A stretch of DNA of 64,000 nt from Flavobacterium aquidurense (GCA_900107365.1 FNPS01000004.1:310001-374000), one strand, 5' to 3'. Positions 27,776 through 38,194 are shown, counted from the stretch's first letter. Notes: generated by a model from the letters alone, not told the origin. Program-made: numbers and translations.

Positions 27776-27817
27776 AAAAAGAGTTAGTTTTATGAATTCA
27801 TAGAGCTAACTCTTTTT
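27776..27817 (+). terminator. intrinsic terminator between the SurA-like and MoxR genes
   Basis: AAAAAGAGTTAG (27776-27787) and CTAACTCTTTTT (27806-27817) form a 12-bp stem with an 18-base loop, 17 bases after the stop. The MoxR ATG is only 21 bases beyond, so the same RNA could also act as an attenuating leader. Confidence 0.78.
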
Positions 27818-27837
27818 CAATTTAAAAACATACTTAA

Positions 27838-28791
27838 ATGTCTGACGTAGCAGCAATTCATAATTTAGTTCAAAAGAGAAACGAATTAAAATCAGAAATA
27901 GCAAAAATCATTGTAGGCCAGGATGCAGTTGTAGATCAAATTTTACTGTGTATATTTTCAGGAGGACACGCTCTTTTAATAGGGGTGCCGGGTTTGGCAA
28001 AAACTTTAATGATAAATACGTTATCACAAGCTTTAGGATTAGATTTTAAGAGAATTCAATTTACTCCGGATTTAATGCCTTCAGATATTTTAGGAAGTGA
28101 GATTCTTGATGAAAACAGGCAGTTTAAATTCATTAAAGGGCCGATTTTTTCTAATATTATTTTGGCAGATGAGATTAACAGAACACCGCCAAAAACACAA
28201 GCTGCTTTACTTGAAGCAATGCAGGAGCGTTCCGTAACTATTGCTGGTCAAAACTATAAATTAGATTTACCGTATTTCGTATTGGCGACTCAAAACCCAA
28301 TTGAGCAGGAAGGGACTTATCCGTTACCGGAAGCACAATTAGACCGTTTTATGTTTGCCATAAAATTAGAATATCCAACTTTTGAAGAAGAAGTTCAGGT
28401 TGTAAAACGTACGACATCAGATGTTAAAACGACTATCAATCCATTATTTACTGCACAGGAAATTATTGATTTCCAACATTTAATTCGCAGGATTCCTGTG
28501 GCTGACAATGTTATTGAATATGCTGTGACTTTAGTTAGTAAAACGCGTCCGGATAATGCTTTGTCTAATGATTTTGTGAAAAATTATTTGGACTGGGGTG
28601 CTGGACCTAGGGCTTCTCAGAATTTGATTTTGGCAGCAAAAGCACACGCAGCTTTCCATGGTAAATTTTCACCAGATATTGAAGATGTAAAGGCTGTTGC
28701 AAGTGGAATTTTACGACACAGAATTATTAAAAACTATAAAGCAGATGCTGAAGGAATAACAGAAGACATTATTATTCAGAAGTTGTTGTAG
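27838..28791 (+). CDS. MoxR-family AAA+ ATPase
   Basis: 317 residues. Walker A is GVPGLAKT, Walker B ILADEINRTPPKTQAALLEAMQE, and sensor 1 lies in YFVLATQNPIEQEGTYPLPEAQLDRF, all typical of the MRP branch of MoxR. These ATPases usually act as chaperones for VWA-domain or other multi-protein partners encoded beside them (DUF58, VWA). Here no DUF58 or VWA gene follows. The next genes are the convergent XrtN exosortase and its VIT-domain protein, which has a degenerate VWA-like C-half. A functional link is inference. Confidence 0.92.
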   Translation: MSDVAAIHNLVQKRNELKSEIAKIIVGQDAVVDQILLCIFSGGHALLIGVPGLAKTLMINTLSQALGLDFKRIQFTPDLMPSDILGSEILDENRQFKFIKGPIFSNIILADEINRTPPKTQAALLEAMQERSVTIAGQNYKLDLPYFVLATQNPIEQEGTYPLPEAQLDRFMFAIKLEYPTFEEEVQVVKRTTSDVKTTINPLFTAQEIIDFQHLIRRIPVADNVIEYAVTLVSKTRPDNALSNDFVKNYLDWGAGPRASQNLILAAKAHAAFHGKFSPDIEDVKAVASGILRHRIIKNYKADAEGITEDIIIQKLL

Positions 28792-28808
28792 TACTATATA
28801 AAAGTTTA

Positions 28809-28850
28809 TAAAAAAGCCTGACAAATTAAATATTTGCCAGGCCTTTTTTT
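28809..28850. terminator. intrinsic terminator between moxR and xrtN
   Basis: AAAGCCTG-CAAAT and ATTTG-CCAGGCC arms with small bulges are followed by a T8 run that abuts the xrtN stop codon. It ends the MoxR transcript; for the opposite strand, the A-rich flank could also serve xrtN. Confidence 0.72.
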
Positions 28851-30085
28851 TAGTATTGAATTTTGCTGGTTTCGTTAATTAGTCGCACCGGTTTGTTAAA
28901 AGATAGTTTTATTAAAAGAACCTCTATTAGGGAAGTATATTTCTTTCTGTTGCATTCATACCACCAATACGAATAATATTGAGTATTGTCTTTCTCCATT
29001 TTTACACGCCAAATTATGTTGTTTCCTTTTTTTACTTTTTGTGATTCAATGATTTTGTAACCAGTGCCTGTCCAACAAATCAACGGATTGTGTGCCGGAG
29101 TTTTAATATAAATAAGTTTTTTAGAGGTTATAATTTTAAAGACTTCTTTGTTTATCCAAACGCCTTTTTTAATGGGATATTCAGTGCTTAGATTTTCAAG
29201 TAAATTATAAGGTTGTTCTTTTTTGATTTCGACACTTGTTATCACTAATACCAAGCTACCAATGAAGATAAAAAATATTGGATAATGGCTTTTGTTTCTT
29301 TTAATTTCTTCTTCTTTTGGTTTAAAAAATCGGACTATAAATAGCATAGGTAGTATTTGGTAAAATAGAAAACAGAGTATTCCAATACTGTGATGTAATG
29401 CATTTTCATCTGTACAATTAAATAAAATCAAAGTAATGATTCTGAAATAATTTGAAATAATATTTAATGCAATCAAAACACAGCTAAAGAGAAAAATTTG
29501 TAAAATGCTGAAGTACTTCTGTTGTTTCTTTTCTTCTAATGTCAACAAAAGAGATCCTGAGAGCAATCCAGTTTTAAACATGGATAAACCCATGCAAGCG
29601 GTATCAATAGTGATTTTAGCATTGTTTATATAAAAATTGACACCTTCTATTTTATTAATTGGGATGAAATTTTTTAAAGTCAGATATACATAATAACAAA
29701 GAGATTGTTTTATTTCGGTGGTTAGATATTCAAAAAAAGTATTAAAAAGAGAAGAGAATAATAGGATGCAAATGAAAGCAATAAAGGAGAATTTCTTTGT
29801 TATATTGTAATATAACAGACAAATGAATAACGCTAAAGCTAAAAAATGGACAGATTTAGTATACAGCCGAAAACTTATAAACTCCAAAATAAAAATCATC
29901 GCAAAGAGGGGGTAGTTTAGATTTAAACTCGTTTTTCTACCCCCAATAAAAAACAATGCGATTGAAAATATAATTCCGAATAAATTGCTATCAAGTCCTA
30001 ATAATACAATATTATAATTTGTAATTAGAAGACAGCAGGCAATAAGGATGCCAATTGTTTTTTTATATTGCAATACATAATTCAT
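28850..30085 (-). CDS. xrtN: exosortase N (XrtN), membrane-embedded cysteine protease/transpeptidase
   Basis: 411 residues. The first ~270 residues form roughly 8 membrane helices, then a hydrophilic C-terminal domain (~290-411) rich in Trp, Tyr and Lys. The exosortase catalytic triad is visible in the expected order: C164 in DTACMGLSMF, R215 in NYFRIITL and H231/H232 in ALHHSIGILCF. In the family this Cys-Arg-His set cleaves PEP-CTERM-like tails and is thought to attach the product. The direct upstream gene encodes a PEP-bearing protein, separated by a single base, so the two form one operon. The C-terminal soluble domain may assist substrate recognition, which is inference. Confidence 0.85.
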   Translation of the reverse strand: MNYVLQYKKTIGILIACCLLITNYNIVLLGLDSNLFGIIFSIALFFIGGRKTSLNLNYPLFAMIFILEFISFRLYTKSVHFLALALFICLLYYNITKKFSFIAFICILLFSSLFNTFFEYLTTEIKQSLCYYVYLTLKNFIPINKIEGVNFYINNAKITIDTACMGLSMFKTGLLSGSLLLTLEEKKQQKYFSILQIFLFSCVLIALNIISNYFRIITLILFNCTDENALHHSIGILCFLFYQILPMLFIVRFFKPKEEEIKRNKSHYPIFFIFIGSLVLVITSVEIKKEQPYNLLENLSTEYPIKKGVWINKEVFKIITSKKLIYIKTPAHNPLICWTGTGYKIIESQKVKKGNNIIWRVKMEKDNTQYYSYWWYECNRKKYTSLIEVLLIKLSFNKPVRLINETSKIQY

Positions 30086-30086
30086 C

Positions 30087-32582
30087 TTAAACAGTCTGTT
30101 TTTTGTTTTTTCTGTGGTAGAAATAAAGTGTTGAAATTCCGATAATAATCAATAACCATTCATGCGGCTCAGGTACTGCACCGTCATTATTTATTGAAGC
30201 ATTTCCTAATGTGTCTACATTTTTCTCAATACCATTCTTTTTATAATCATTGTCGGTTTCGAGAACGATTAGAGACGAAATGGGCGTAACAATATTTGCA
30301 TCTTTCGCTAAGTCAACATATTGATTATTGGCTAAAGTATCAGCCTGAATTTTTACCTGCTCCTCTAAAACTTTTCCAAATGCAAACATTCTGTAAATAT
30401 GATTCGTGCCATTACTTTTTGAAAGATTGCTTTTTGGATTTTCTAATATCGTGACTTGTGCGGATTCTATATTTACAGCGTTTGTATCTGTTTTGAATTG
30501 AACAAACTGATGTTTCTCAATCATTTTTAGACTATTTTTGAAACTGGTCTGAAAGTAATCGACATATTTTTGTTCTTTAACGGTTTGCCAAAACGGATTG
30601 ATGTCTGCGCCAATGTTAATGACTTTTATATTTCTTTGTTTTGTTCCGTTTTTTATTTTTTTTAAATAATTTGAATCTTCTATATCTTCAAAATTTGCCG
30701 AAAATGTTCCTGATTTTGTAATGATTAAACTGTTTTGGCTAAGTTTGTAAAGAGGTAGTAAAGAATAATGAAAGTCTTCAAAATCCAATAAGATTGCTTT
30801 GAAATTTTCATTAGTAATAGCTGTTTTTCGACCGTTTATAAAAGCATAAATATTTTTTTGCTTTAGGTTTACAAACGATTCTATTTGTTTATTTGTCCAA
30901 TTGTTATTTAAATCCAGGATAATTTCAGAAGGAGTAAAAGGAATTATTGTTTTCTGAATGTCTTTGACTTCATAAACTTTATTTTTCCATGTAAATGAAT
31001 TAGAATGTATTTTGTTTAATGGCATAGTCGCGTGCCAATTGTCAAGACCCTCTGATTCATTTGTATAAAAACCACTTTTAAGATCAAAATTTTTACTAGT
31101 TTCAATTTTTGTATTTCCAACAATCTGTATTCTTGAAATTGTTTGAGCTTTTGAAATATTTGGTCCTTTTATAGAAAGACTCTGATAGTTCATTTCGTTA
31201 TCTTCCACTTTTAAAGGAGTTGTAAAACCACATTTAAAGGTTCTTGGTGTTTTGTTGTTTATTGGAAAAACTCTTACTACAACTTTGTTTCCTTCTTTCC
31301 ATTGCATTAATGACGGATCACGGTATTCTACTCCAACAATCTGCTTGTAGGCTTTTTTCGCTTTTTCTTTAGTTGTTAAAACACCTTTTCGCTCAAGACC
31401 GTTCACCCAAAGAGAAAGCGAAGTAGCAACGGATCCTTCTGGTAGTTGAAAAGAATAAATAGCTTCCTCATCTCCCCATGATTTTTTTTCGCAGGCGATA
31501 TTCATGGTAATTTCGGTATAGGCTAAACGAGAATCTGGATATATTTTGACATCTTCCTTAATGTTTTTGGTAAATAAATCTTCACCATTCCAAAGTTGTT
31601 CCTCAGTTTCTAATCTCTTGTCGAAATTTGATCTCAGAATGTTAATCTTGTCATCATTGCTCAACCCTGGATCTTCACAAAATAAATAGGCGATACTTAT
31701 AAAAGGATTGTTTATTTTTCTTTGGTTGAATTGTTTTCCTCCAAATGAATTAAAGCCCCTAAAGCTAAAGAAATCATCAGGTGCCATATAAACAATGTCT
31801 TTCTTTAAAAGTATTTCATTAAAAAAATTTGGTTCTAAATTTTGAGAAACTGAAATGTAAGCCGGTAAATCATCATTATTATTAAAAGATTTAATTATAA
31901 CGGTATCGGCAATTTTTCTGCTTTCGATCGTTAAGCCTATTATAAAAAGTAACAAACCAATAAATACAGTCGAAATTCCGGCACTGAATGAAAAGAAATA
32001 CAATCGATTTCTTTGTAAATACCTTAGAATACTCAGCGTGTGGACGATTAAAACTATTGCAGGAACCAAACCGTAAAAACCCATTCCTAAGGCCAAAATT
32101 CCAACAATTGAAAGGGGGGTAAACGGAATAAGATAAAAGGCAAAGTATAAAATTATTCCAAAAGAAGCACCATTTATAAAGAAGAAGACTAAGTTATTAA
32201 AATCTTCTTCTGAGTTTTTATAAATGAAAAAATTAGAAATGCAAAATGTGAAGGTTGTCAAATAAACCCATACAGGCAGATCCTGAAAAACAGGAATAAA
32301 AGTATTTAAGCAAAAACATCCAATAAACCAATTCAGTATAATAAATGGAAGTAAATGAATATATTCTTCTTTGCTTTTTAAAATCAAAGAAGAGAGGATA
32401 ATTCCGTATGCGAATTCAATTAGTAGGCTAATTATGGCTAATGATTCAAAATCGCTGTATTTTAATTTTATTCCAATAAGAGAAATGATAAGTAAGGTAG
32501 TGCTAAAACCAGTTACAAGCAGACTAATTGATACTCCTTTTTTTTGAGTATACTGTTTTAAAATTTCTAATTTGTGTCTCAT
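30087..32582 (-). CDS. XrtN-associated VIT-domain protein with PEP-CTERM-like tail
   Basis: 831 residues. The N-terminal ~230 residues carry about 7 membrane helices. A VIT (vault/inter-alpha-trypsin) domain follows at ~345-455, with ATSLSLWVNGLERKG, KAYKQIVGVEYRDPSLMQW and VVVRVFPI. Residues ~550-760 look like a degraded VWA domain in which the metal-binding DxSxS is D557-x-N-x-N (LDLNNNW). The C-terminus is a sorting signal: PEP at 804-806, a hydrophobic helix, then the basic cluster YHRKNKKQ. It is the presumed single substrate of XrtN, encoded one base downstream. Cell-surface or periplasmic function is unknown. Confidence 0.82.
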   Translation of the reverse strand: MRHKLEILKQYTQKKGVSISLLVTGFSTTLLIISLIGIKLKYSDFESLAIISLLIEFAYGIILSSLILKSKEEYIHLLPFIILNWFIGCFCLNTFIPVFQDLPVWVYLTTFTFCISNFFIYKNSEEDFNNLVFFFINGASFGIILYFAFYLIPFTPLSIVGILALGMGFYGLVPAIVLIVHTLSILRYLQRNRLYFFSFSAGISTVFIGLLLFIIGLTIESRKIADTVIIKSFNNNDDLPAYISVSQNLEPNFFNEILLKKDIVYMAPDDFFSFRGFNSFGGKQFNQRKINNPFISIAYLFCEDPGLSNDDKINILRSNFDKRLETEEQLWNGEDLFTKNIKEDVKIYPDSRLAYTEITMNIACEKKSWGDEEAIYSFQLPEGSVATSLSLWVNGLERKGVLTTKEKAKKAYKQIVGVEYRDPSLMQWKEGNKVVVRVFPINNKTPRTFKCGFTTPLKVEDNEMNYQSLSIKGPNISKAQTISRIQIVGNTKIETSKNFDLKSGFYTNESEGLDNWHATMPLNKIHSNSFTWKNKVYEVKDIQKTIIPFTPSEIILDLNNNWTNKQIESFVNLKQKNIYAFINGRKTAITNENFKAILLDFEDFHYSLLPLYKLSQNSLIITKSGTFSANFEDIEDSNYLKKIKNGTKQRNIKVINIGADINPFWQTVKEQKYVDYFQTSFKNSLKMIEKHQFVQFKTDTNAVNIESAQVTILENPKSNLSKSNGTNHIYRMFAFGKVLEEQVKIQADTLANNQYVDLAKDANIVTPISSLIVLETDNDYKKNGIEKNVDTLGNASINNDGAVPEPHEWLLIIIGISTLYFYHRKNKKQTV

Positions 32583-32613
32583 AGTTATATTTATTTAAAA
32601 GTACTTTGAATTG

Positions 32614-32641
32614 CAAAGTTAATGGAAATTTTGAAATACAA
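32614..32641 (-). promoter_or_regulatory. candidate promoter of the VIT-xrtN operon
   Basis: On the minus strand a -33-like TTG (32641-32639) and a -7 TAACTTTG (32621-32614) are separated by 17 bases. It lies 31 bases before the ATG at 32582. The rest of the gap up to 32968 contains no recognised gene. Confidence 0.5.
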
Positions 32642-32968
32642 GATTTTTTGTTTCATTTTTTTGAAGTCATTTTTCTGATACTTCTATTCTTTAGATTTTA
32701 GTTTTAAAAGAAGGAAAAAACACAACTATAACGTTGTAAATTCTTATTTAGAAAGATTCTTCGTGAAAAACGAGGTAAAATCTCACTTCGTTTATAACAA
32801 CAAATTTCGACTTTGTTAAAGAAAAGATTTTAAAATACCAATAATTTATTATTTTAATATAAAATTGATGTTTTAGCAAAAACAGACGGTCAAAATCGTT
32901 TTTTAACAATAATAATTTTTGAAAAGGCGACTTCTATTATATTTTTTTTAATTCTCGGCTTTAATAGC

Positions 32969-32976
32969 TAAATTTG
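32969..32976 (+). promoter_or_regulatory. candidate -7 promoter box of acnB
   Basis: TAAATTTG matches TAnnTTTG, 39 bases before the ATG at 33016. The -33 region is T-rich without a clear TTG. Confidence 0.52.
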
Positions 32977-33015
32977 CGAACAAAAAAATAAAAATACCTA
33001 GAAAATACCTCCATT

Positions 33016-35787
33016 ATGAACATTTATAAGGATTACATCCAAGAAATTGGAGAAAGAAAAACACAAGGGCTTCACCCAAAGCCAATCGATGGTGCAGAAT
33101 TATTAAGTGACATCATTGCGCAAATTAAAGATTTGAATAACGAGTACAGAGAGGATTCTCTTAACTTCTTTATTTATAATGTGGTACCAGGAACTACTAG
33201 TGCTGCTGGTCTTAAAGCTAAATTTTTAAAAGAAATCATTCTTGGTCAATTCGAGGTTAAAGAAATAACACCTGCTTTTGCTTTTGAATTATTATCACAT
33301 ATGAAAGGTGGGCCTTCTATCGAAGTGTTGCTTGACTTGGCGCTTGGTAATAATACTGCTATTGCAAAACAAGCAGCAGATGTTCTTAAAACGCAAGTTT
33401 ACCTTTATGAGGCAGACACTGACCGTTTAAAAGAGGCATTTAAAAACGATAACGCAATCGCTAGAGAAATTCTTGAAAGTTATGCCAAAGCAGAATTTTT
33501 TACAGCATTGCCAGAAGTAGTTGAAGAAATTAAGGTAGTGGCTTTTATTGCTGGAGAAGGTGATATTTCTACAGATTTATTGTCTCCGGGTAATCAGGCA
33601 CACTCACGTTCTGACCGTGAACTTCATGGTAAATGTATGATTACTCCTGAGGCACAAGAAGAAATACAGGCATTACAAGCAAAACATCCTGACGCTAGCG
33701 TTATGTTGATTGCTGAAAAAGGTACGATGGGTGTAGGCTCGTCAAGAATGTCAGGTGTTAACAACGTGGCACTTTGGACAGGTAAAAAAGCAAGTCCTTA
33801 TGTTCCTTTTATTAATATTGCTCCAATCGTTGCGGGAACAAATGGTATTTCGCCAATTTTCCTAACAACTGTAGATGTTACAGGTGGTATTGGTTTGGAT
33901 CTTAAAAACTGGGTTAAAAAACTTGATGCCGATGGTAATGTTATTCGTAATGAAAATAACGAGCCAATTCTGGAAGAAGCCTATTCTGTTGCTACCGGAA
34001 CTGTACTTACTATAAACACAAAAACAAAGAAACTTTATAACGGCGACCAAGAGCTGATTGACATTTCTAAGGCATTCACGCCTCAAAAAATGGAATTCAT
34101 AAAAGCTGGCGGATCATATGCAATTGTATTTGGTAAAAAACTTCAAACATTTGCAGCTAAAGTTTTAGATATCGAAGCTCCTCTTGTATTTGCTCCATCA
34201 AAAGAGATTTCTATTGAAGGACAAGGTCTTACAGCAGTAGAGAAAATTTTTAATAAAAACGCTGTTGGAATTGCTCCGGGTAAAGTATTACACGCTGGAT
34301 CTGATGTTCGTGTAGAAGTAAATATTGTAGGTTCACAAGATACGACTGGTCTTATGACTGCTCAGGAATTAGAATCTATGGCGGCTACAATTATTTCGCC
34401 AATCGTTGACGGTGCCTACCAATCTGGTTGTCATACTGCTTCTGTATGGGATAAAAAAGCTCAGGCAAATATTCCAAAATTGATGAAATTCATGAACGAT
34501 TTCGGATTAATCACTGCTCGTGACCCGAAAGGTGAATATCATGCAATGACTGACGTAATTCACAAAGTTTTAAATGATATTACAATAGACGAGTGGGCGA
34601 TCATTATTGGTGGTGACTCTCATACAAGAATGTCTAAAGGTGTTGCTTTTGGTGCTGACTCAGGAACTGTTGCTCTTGCACTTGCGACTGGAGAAGCTTC
34701 AATGCCAATTCCGGAATCAGTAAAAGTGACTTTTGTTGGAGAAATGAAGGGTTACATGGATTTCCGTGATGTCGTTCATGCCACTCAATCACAAATGCTT
34801 AAAAAATTTGGTGGAGAAAACGTTTTCCAGGGTAGAATTATTGAGGTTCATCTAGGAACTCTTACTGCTGACCAGGCTTTTACTTTTACAGACTGGACTG
34901 CAGAAATGAAAGCAAAAGCTTCGATTTGTATTTCTGAAGATGATACTTTAATTGAATCATTAGAGATTGCAAAGGGCAGAATTCAGATTATGATTGACAA
35001 AGGAATGGACAATCATAAACAAGTTCTTCAGGGATTGATTAATAAAGCAGATAAGAGAATTACCGAGATTAAATCGGCAGAGAAACCGGCCTTGACTCCA
35101 GACTCAAATGCTAAATATTACGCTGAGGTTGTGGTTGATCTTGATCAAATTATCGAGCCAATGATTGCTGATCCGGATGTAAATAATGTTGATGTTTCTA
35201 AAAGATATACGCACGATACTATCAGACCTTTATCTTTTTACGGAGGAGACAAAAAAGTAGATCTTGGATTTATCGGTTCTTGTATGGTTCATAAAGGAGA
35301 TATGAAAATCCTTGCCCAGATGCTTAAAAATATAGAAAATCTACATGGTAAGGTTGAGTTTAAAGCGCCACTTGTAGTGGCACCGCCAACCTATAACATT
35401 GTAGATGAGTTAAAGGCTGAAGGTGACTGGGAAGTTTTACAGAAATACTCAGGTTTCGAATTTGATGACAATGCACCTAAAGGTGCTGCACGTACAGAAT
35501 ATGAGAAAATGTTGTATTTAGAACGTCCAGGATGTAACCTTTGTATGGGTAATCAGGAAAAAGCCGCAAAAGGAGATACTGTAATGGCAACTTCAACGCG
35601 TCTTTTCCAGGGAAGAGTTGTTGAGGATACTGAAGGTAAAAAAGGAGAGTCGTTGCTTTCTTCTACACCAGTTGTAGTATTGTCTACAATTCTTGGAAGA
35701 ACTCCTACTTTAGAGGAGTATACAGCTGCAGTAGATGGTATCAATTTGACCAGATTTGCACCGTCTCATAAATTATTAGTTATGTAG
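33016..35787 (+). CDS. acnB: bifunctional aconitate hydratase B / 2-methylisocitrate dehydratase
   Basis: 923 residues, a class B aconitase (HEAT-like domain first, then the swivel domain, then the catalytic core). The N-terminal HEAT-like part covers ~1-160. The [4Fe-4S] cysteines lie in IGSCMVHKGDMKI and ERPGCNLCMGNQEKA, corresponding to the three ligands of AcnB. Other active-site segments include IIGGDSHTRMSKGVAFGADSG. It isomerises citrate and isocitrate in the TCA cycle and may also act in 2-methylcitrate use. A second aconitase of a different class follows directly, separated by a terminator, so the two are likely regulated separately. Confidence 0.95.
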   Translation: MNIYKDYIQEIGERKTQGLHPKPIDGAELLSDIIAQIKDLNNEYREDSLNFFIYNVVPGTTSAAGLKAKFLKEIILGQFEVKEITPAFAFELLSHMKGGPSIEVLLDLALGNNTAIAKQAADVLKTQVYLYEADTDRLKEAFKNDNAIAREILESYAKAEFFTALPEVVEEIKVVAFIAGEGDISTDLLSPGNQAHSRSDRELHGKCMITPEAQEEIQALQAKHPDASVMLIAEKGTMGVGSSRMSGVNNVALWTGKKASPYVPFINIAPIVAGTNGISPIFLTTVDVTGGIGLDLKNWVKKLDADGNVIRNENNEPILEEAYSVATGTVLTINTKTKKLYNGDQELIDISKAFTPQKMEFIKAGGSYAIVFGKKLQTFAAKVLDIEAPLVFAPSKEISIEGQGLTAVEKIFNKNAVGIAPGKVLHAGSDVRVEVNIVGSQDTTGLMTAQELESMAATIISPIVDGAYQSGCHTASVWDKKAQANIPKLMKFMNDFGLITARDPKGEYHAMTDVIHKVLNDITIDEWAIIIGGDSHTRMSKGVAFGADSGTVALALATGEASMPIPESVKVTFVGEMKGYMDFRDVVHATQSQMLKKFGGENVFQGRIIEVHLGTLTADQAFTFTDWTAEMKAKASICISEDDTLIESLEIAKGRIQIMIDKGMDNHKQVLQGLINKADKRITEIKSAEKPALTPDSNAKYYAEVVVDLDQIIEPMIADPDVNNVDVSKRYTHDTIRPLSFYGGDKKVDLGFIGSCMVHKGDMKILAQMLKNIENLHGKVEFKAPLVVAPPTYNIVDELKAEGDWEVLQKYSGFEFDDNAPKGAARTEYEKMLYLERPGCNLCMGNQEKAAKGDTVMATSTRLFQGRVVEDTEGKKGESLLSSTPVVVLSTILGRTPTLEEYTAAVDGINLTRFAPSHKLLVM

Positions 35788-35811
35788 TCATAAGATTAGT
35801 TAATTATATGC

Positions 35812-35839
35812 AAAAGCCCGAGTTATTCTCGGGCTTTTT
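35812..35839 (+). terminator. intrinsic terminator between the two aconitase genes
   Basis: GCCCGAG/CTCGGGC stem flanked by A4 and T5, 25 bases after the acnB stop. Confidence 0.9.
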
Positions 35840-35908
35840 CTTTTATGGCTACTCTATTTTTTGTATCTTGTCCTGTTCAAAATAAAAAAACAAAAAACAA
35901 TTATACTT

Positions 35909-38173
35909 ATGGCTTTTGATATTGAAATGATTAAAAAAGTGTATGAGAACATGCCTGGTCGTGTTGACAAAGCACGCGAGATTGTAGGTCGTCCACTTAC
36001 CTTAACGGAGAAAATTTTGTACAATCACCTTTGGGATGGAAATCCGACGAAGGCGTTTGGAAGAGGTGTTGATTATGTTGATTTTGCACCGGATCGCGTG
36101 GCATGTCAGGATGCAACGGCTCAGATGGCATTATTGCAATTTATGCACGCTGGAAAACCTAAGGTAGCAGTTCCTACAACAGTACACTGTGATCACCTTA
36201 TTCAGGCAAAAGTAGATGCGGCAACCGATTTAGCCAGAGCAAAAACACAAAGCAATGAAGTTTTCGATTTCTTATCGTCAGTTTCTAATAAATACGGAAT
36301 TGGTTTCTGGAAGCCAGGAGCTGGAATTATTCACCAGGTAGTACTTGAAAATTATGCGTTCCCGGGCGGAATGATGATTGGTACCGATTCTCACACTGTA
36401 AATGCAGGTGGTTTAGGAATGGTCGCTATTGGTGTTGGTGGAGCTGATGCCGTTGACGTTATGTCAGGCATGGCTTGGGAATTAAAATTTCCTAAATTAA
36501 TTGGAGTGAAATTAACTGGTAAATTATCAGGATGGACTGCTCCTAAAGATGTTATCCTTAAAGTTGCCGGTATCCTTACTGTAAAAGGTGGAACTGGTGC
36601 TATTGTTGAATATTTTGGTGAAGGCGCAACTTCTATGTCTTGTACAGGAAAAGGTACTATTTGTAACATGGGTGCTGAAATTGGAGCTACAACTTCAACT
36701 TTTGGTTATGATGATTCTATGAGTCGTTATTTGCGTTCTACAAACAGAGCTGATGTTGCTGATGCTGCAGATAAAGTGGCTTCTTACTTAACTGGAGATG
36801 CTGAAGTTTATGATAATCCTGAACAATATTTTGATCAGGTTATCGAAATCAATTTGTCTGAATTAGAACCACACCTAAATGGTCCTTTTACTCCGGATTT
36901 GGCTACTCCTATTTCTAAAATGAAAGAAGAAGCAATTAAAAATAACTGGCCATTGCAAATTCAGGTTGGTTTAATTGGTTCTTGCACAAACTCTTCTTAC
37001 GAAGATATTTCTCGTGCAGCTTCTTTAGCAAGACAAGTAAGTGCTAAAAACTTAAAAACTAAATCTCAATTCACCATTACTCCAGGTTCTGAAGTTGTTC
37101 GTTATACAATTGAAAGAGACGGATTCATCGATACTTTCGAAAAAATTGGTGCGACTGTTTTTGCAAATGCCTGCGGACCTTGTATTGGTATGTGGGACAG
37201 AGATGGGGCAGAGAAGGAAGAAAGAAACACTATTGTTCACTCTTTCAACCGTAATTTCTCAAAACGTGCGGATGGTAACCCAAATACTTTAGCTTTTGTT
37301 GGTTCTCCGGAATTGGTGACTGCTATGGCTATTGCTGGTGATTTAGGTTTTAATCCTTTAACGGATACTTTAATCAATGAAGATGGAGAAGAAGTAATGC
37401 TTGAAGCTCCAACAGGAGATGAATTGCCTCCAAAAGGATTTGATGTTAAAGATCCAGGTTTTCAAGTTCCTGCTGAAGATGGTTCAGGTGTTCAGGTAGT
37501 TGTTAGTCCAACATCTGATCGTTTGCAATTATTAGCTCCTTTTGACCCTTGGGATGGTAAAAACATTACTGGTGCTAAATTATTAATCAAAGCATTCGGA
37601 AAATGTACTACCGATCACATTTCTATGGCTGGACCATGGTTGCGTTTCCGTGGACACTTAGATAATATTTCTAACAATATGTTGATTGGTGCTGTAAATG
37701 CATTCAACCAAAAAACAAACTCAGTTAAAAACCAATTAACTGGTGATTACGATGCAGTTCCTGCTGTAGCACGTGCTTATAAAGCGGCTGGAGTTCCTTC
37801 TATTGTTGTGGGAGATCATAATTATGGTGAAGGTTCATCTCGTGAGCATGCTGCGATGGAACCACGTTTCTTAGGAGTTAAAGCGGTATTAGTGAAATCT
37901 TTCGCTCGTATTCACGAAACAAACCTTAAAAAACAAGGTCTTTTAGGGTTGACTTTTGCTAACGAAGCAGATTATGATAAAATTCAGGAGAATGACACTA
38001 TTAATTTTACTGATTTAACAGAGTTCGCTCCGGGAAAACCATTGACATTAGAGTTTCTTCACGCAGATGGTACTAAAGATATTATCCTGGCAAACCATAC
38101 ATACAACGCAGGTCAGATCGGCTGGTTCGTTGCGGGTTCTGCTTTAAACTTAATTGCTGCTGGAAAAGCTTAA
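35909..38173 (+). CDS. aconitate hydratase, mitochondrial-type
   Basis: 754 residues from ATG 35909 ([19 protein letters not shown]); an in-frame TTG-type start at 35861 would add non-conserved residues. The core-first domain order is that of AcnA-type enzymes and the length matches mitochondrial aconitase (~750) rather than IRP-like AcnA (~890). Iron-sulfur ligands are in [12 protein letters not shown] and [12 protein letters not shown]; the swivel domain has [19 protein letters not shown]. It catalyses the same citrate-isocitrate step as the adjacent acnB product. Differential stability under iron or oxidative stress is known for such pairs elsewhere and is inference here. Confidence 0.93.
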   Translation: MAFDIEMIKKVYENMPGRVDKAREIVGRPLTLTEKILYNHLWDGNPTKAFGRGVDYVDFAPDRVACQDATAQMALLQFMHAGKPKVAVPTTVHCDHLIQAKVDAATDLARAKTQSNEVFDFLSSVSNKYGIGFWKPGAGIIHQVVLENYAFPGGMMIGTDSHTVNAGGLGMVAIGVGGADAVDVMSGMAWELKFPKLIGVKLTGKLSGWTAPKDVILKVAGILTVKGGTGAIVEYFGEGATSMSCTGKGTICNMGAEIGATTSTFGYDDSMSRYLRSTNRADVADAADKVASYLTGDAEVYDNPEQYFDQVIEINLSELEPHLNGPFTPDLATPISKMKEEAIKNNWPLQIQVGLIGSCTNSSYEDISRAASLARQVSAKNLKTKSQFTITPGSEVVRYTIERDGFIDTFEKIGATVFANACGPCIGMWDRDGAEKEERNTIVHSFNRNFSKRADGNPNTLAFVGSPELVTAMAIAGDLGFNPLTDTLINEDGEEVMLEAPTGDELPPKGFDVKDPGFQVPAEDGSGVQVVVSPTSDRLQLLAPFDPWDGKNITGAKLLIKAFGKCTTDHISMAGPWLRFRGHLDNISNNMLIGAVNAFNQKTNSVKNQLTGDYDAVPAVARAYKAAGVPSIVVGDHNYGEGSSREHAAMEPRFLGVKAVLVKSFARIHETNLKKQGLLGLTFANEADYDKIQENDTINFTDLTEFAPGKPLTLEFLHADGTKDIILANHTYNAGQIGWFVAGSALNLIAAGKA

Positions 38174-38194
38174 TTTTTAAGATTCAATTATACT

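Noticed and set aside
33016..38173. The two aconitases as a recent tandem duplication
   Set aside because: They belong to different classes with different domain order and little direct similarity outside the iron-sulfur motifs.
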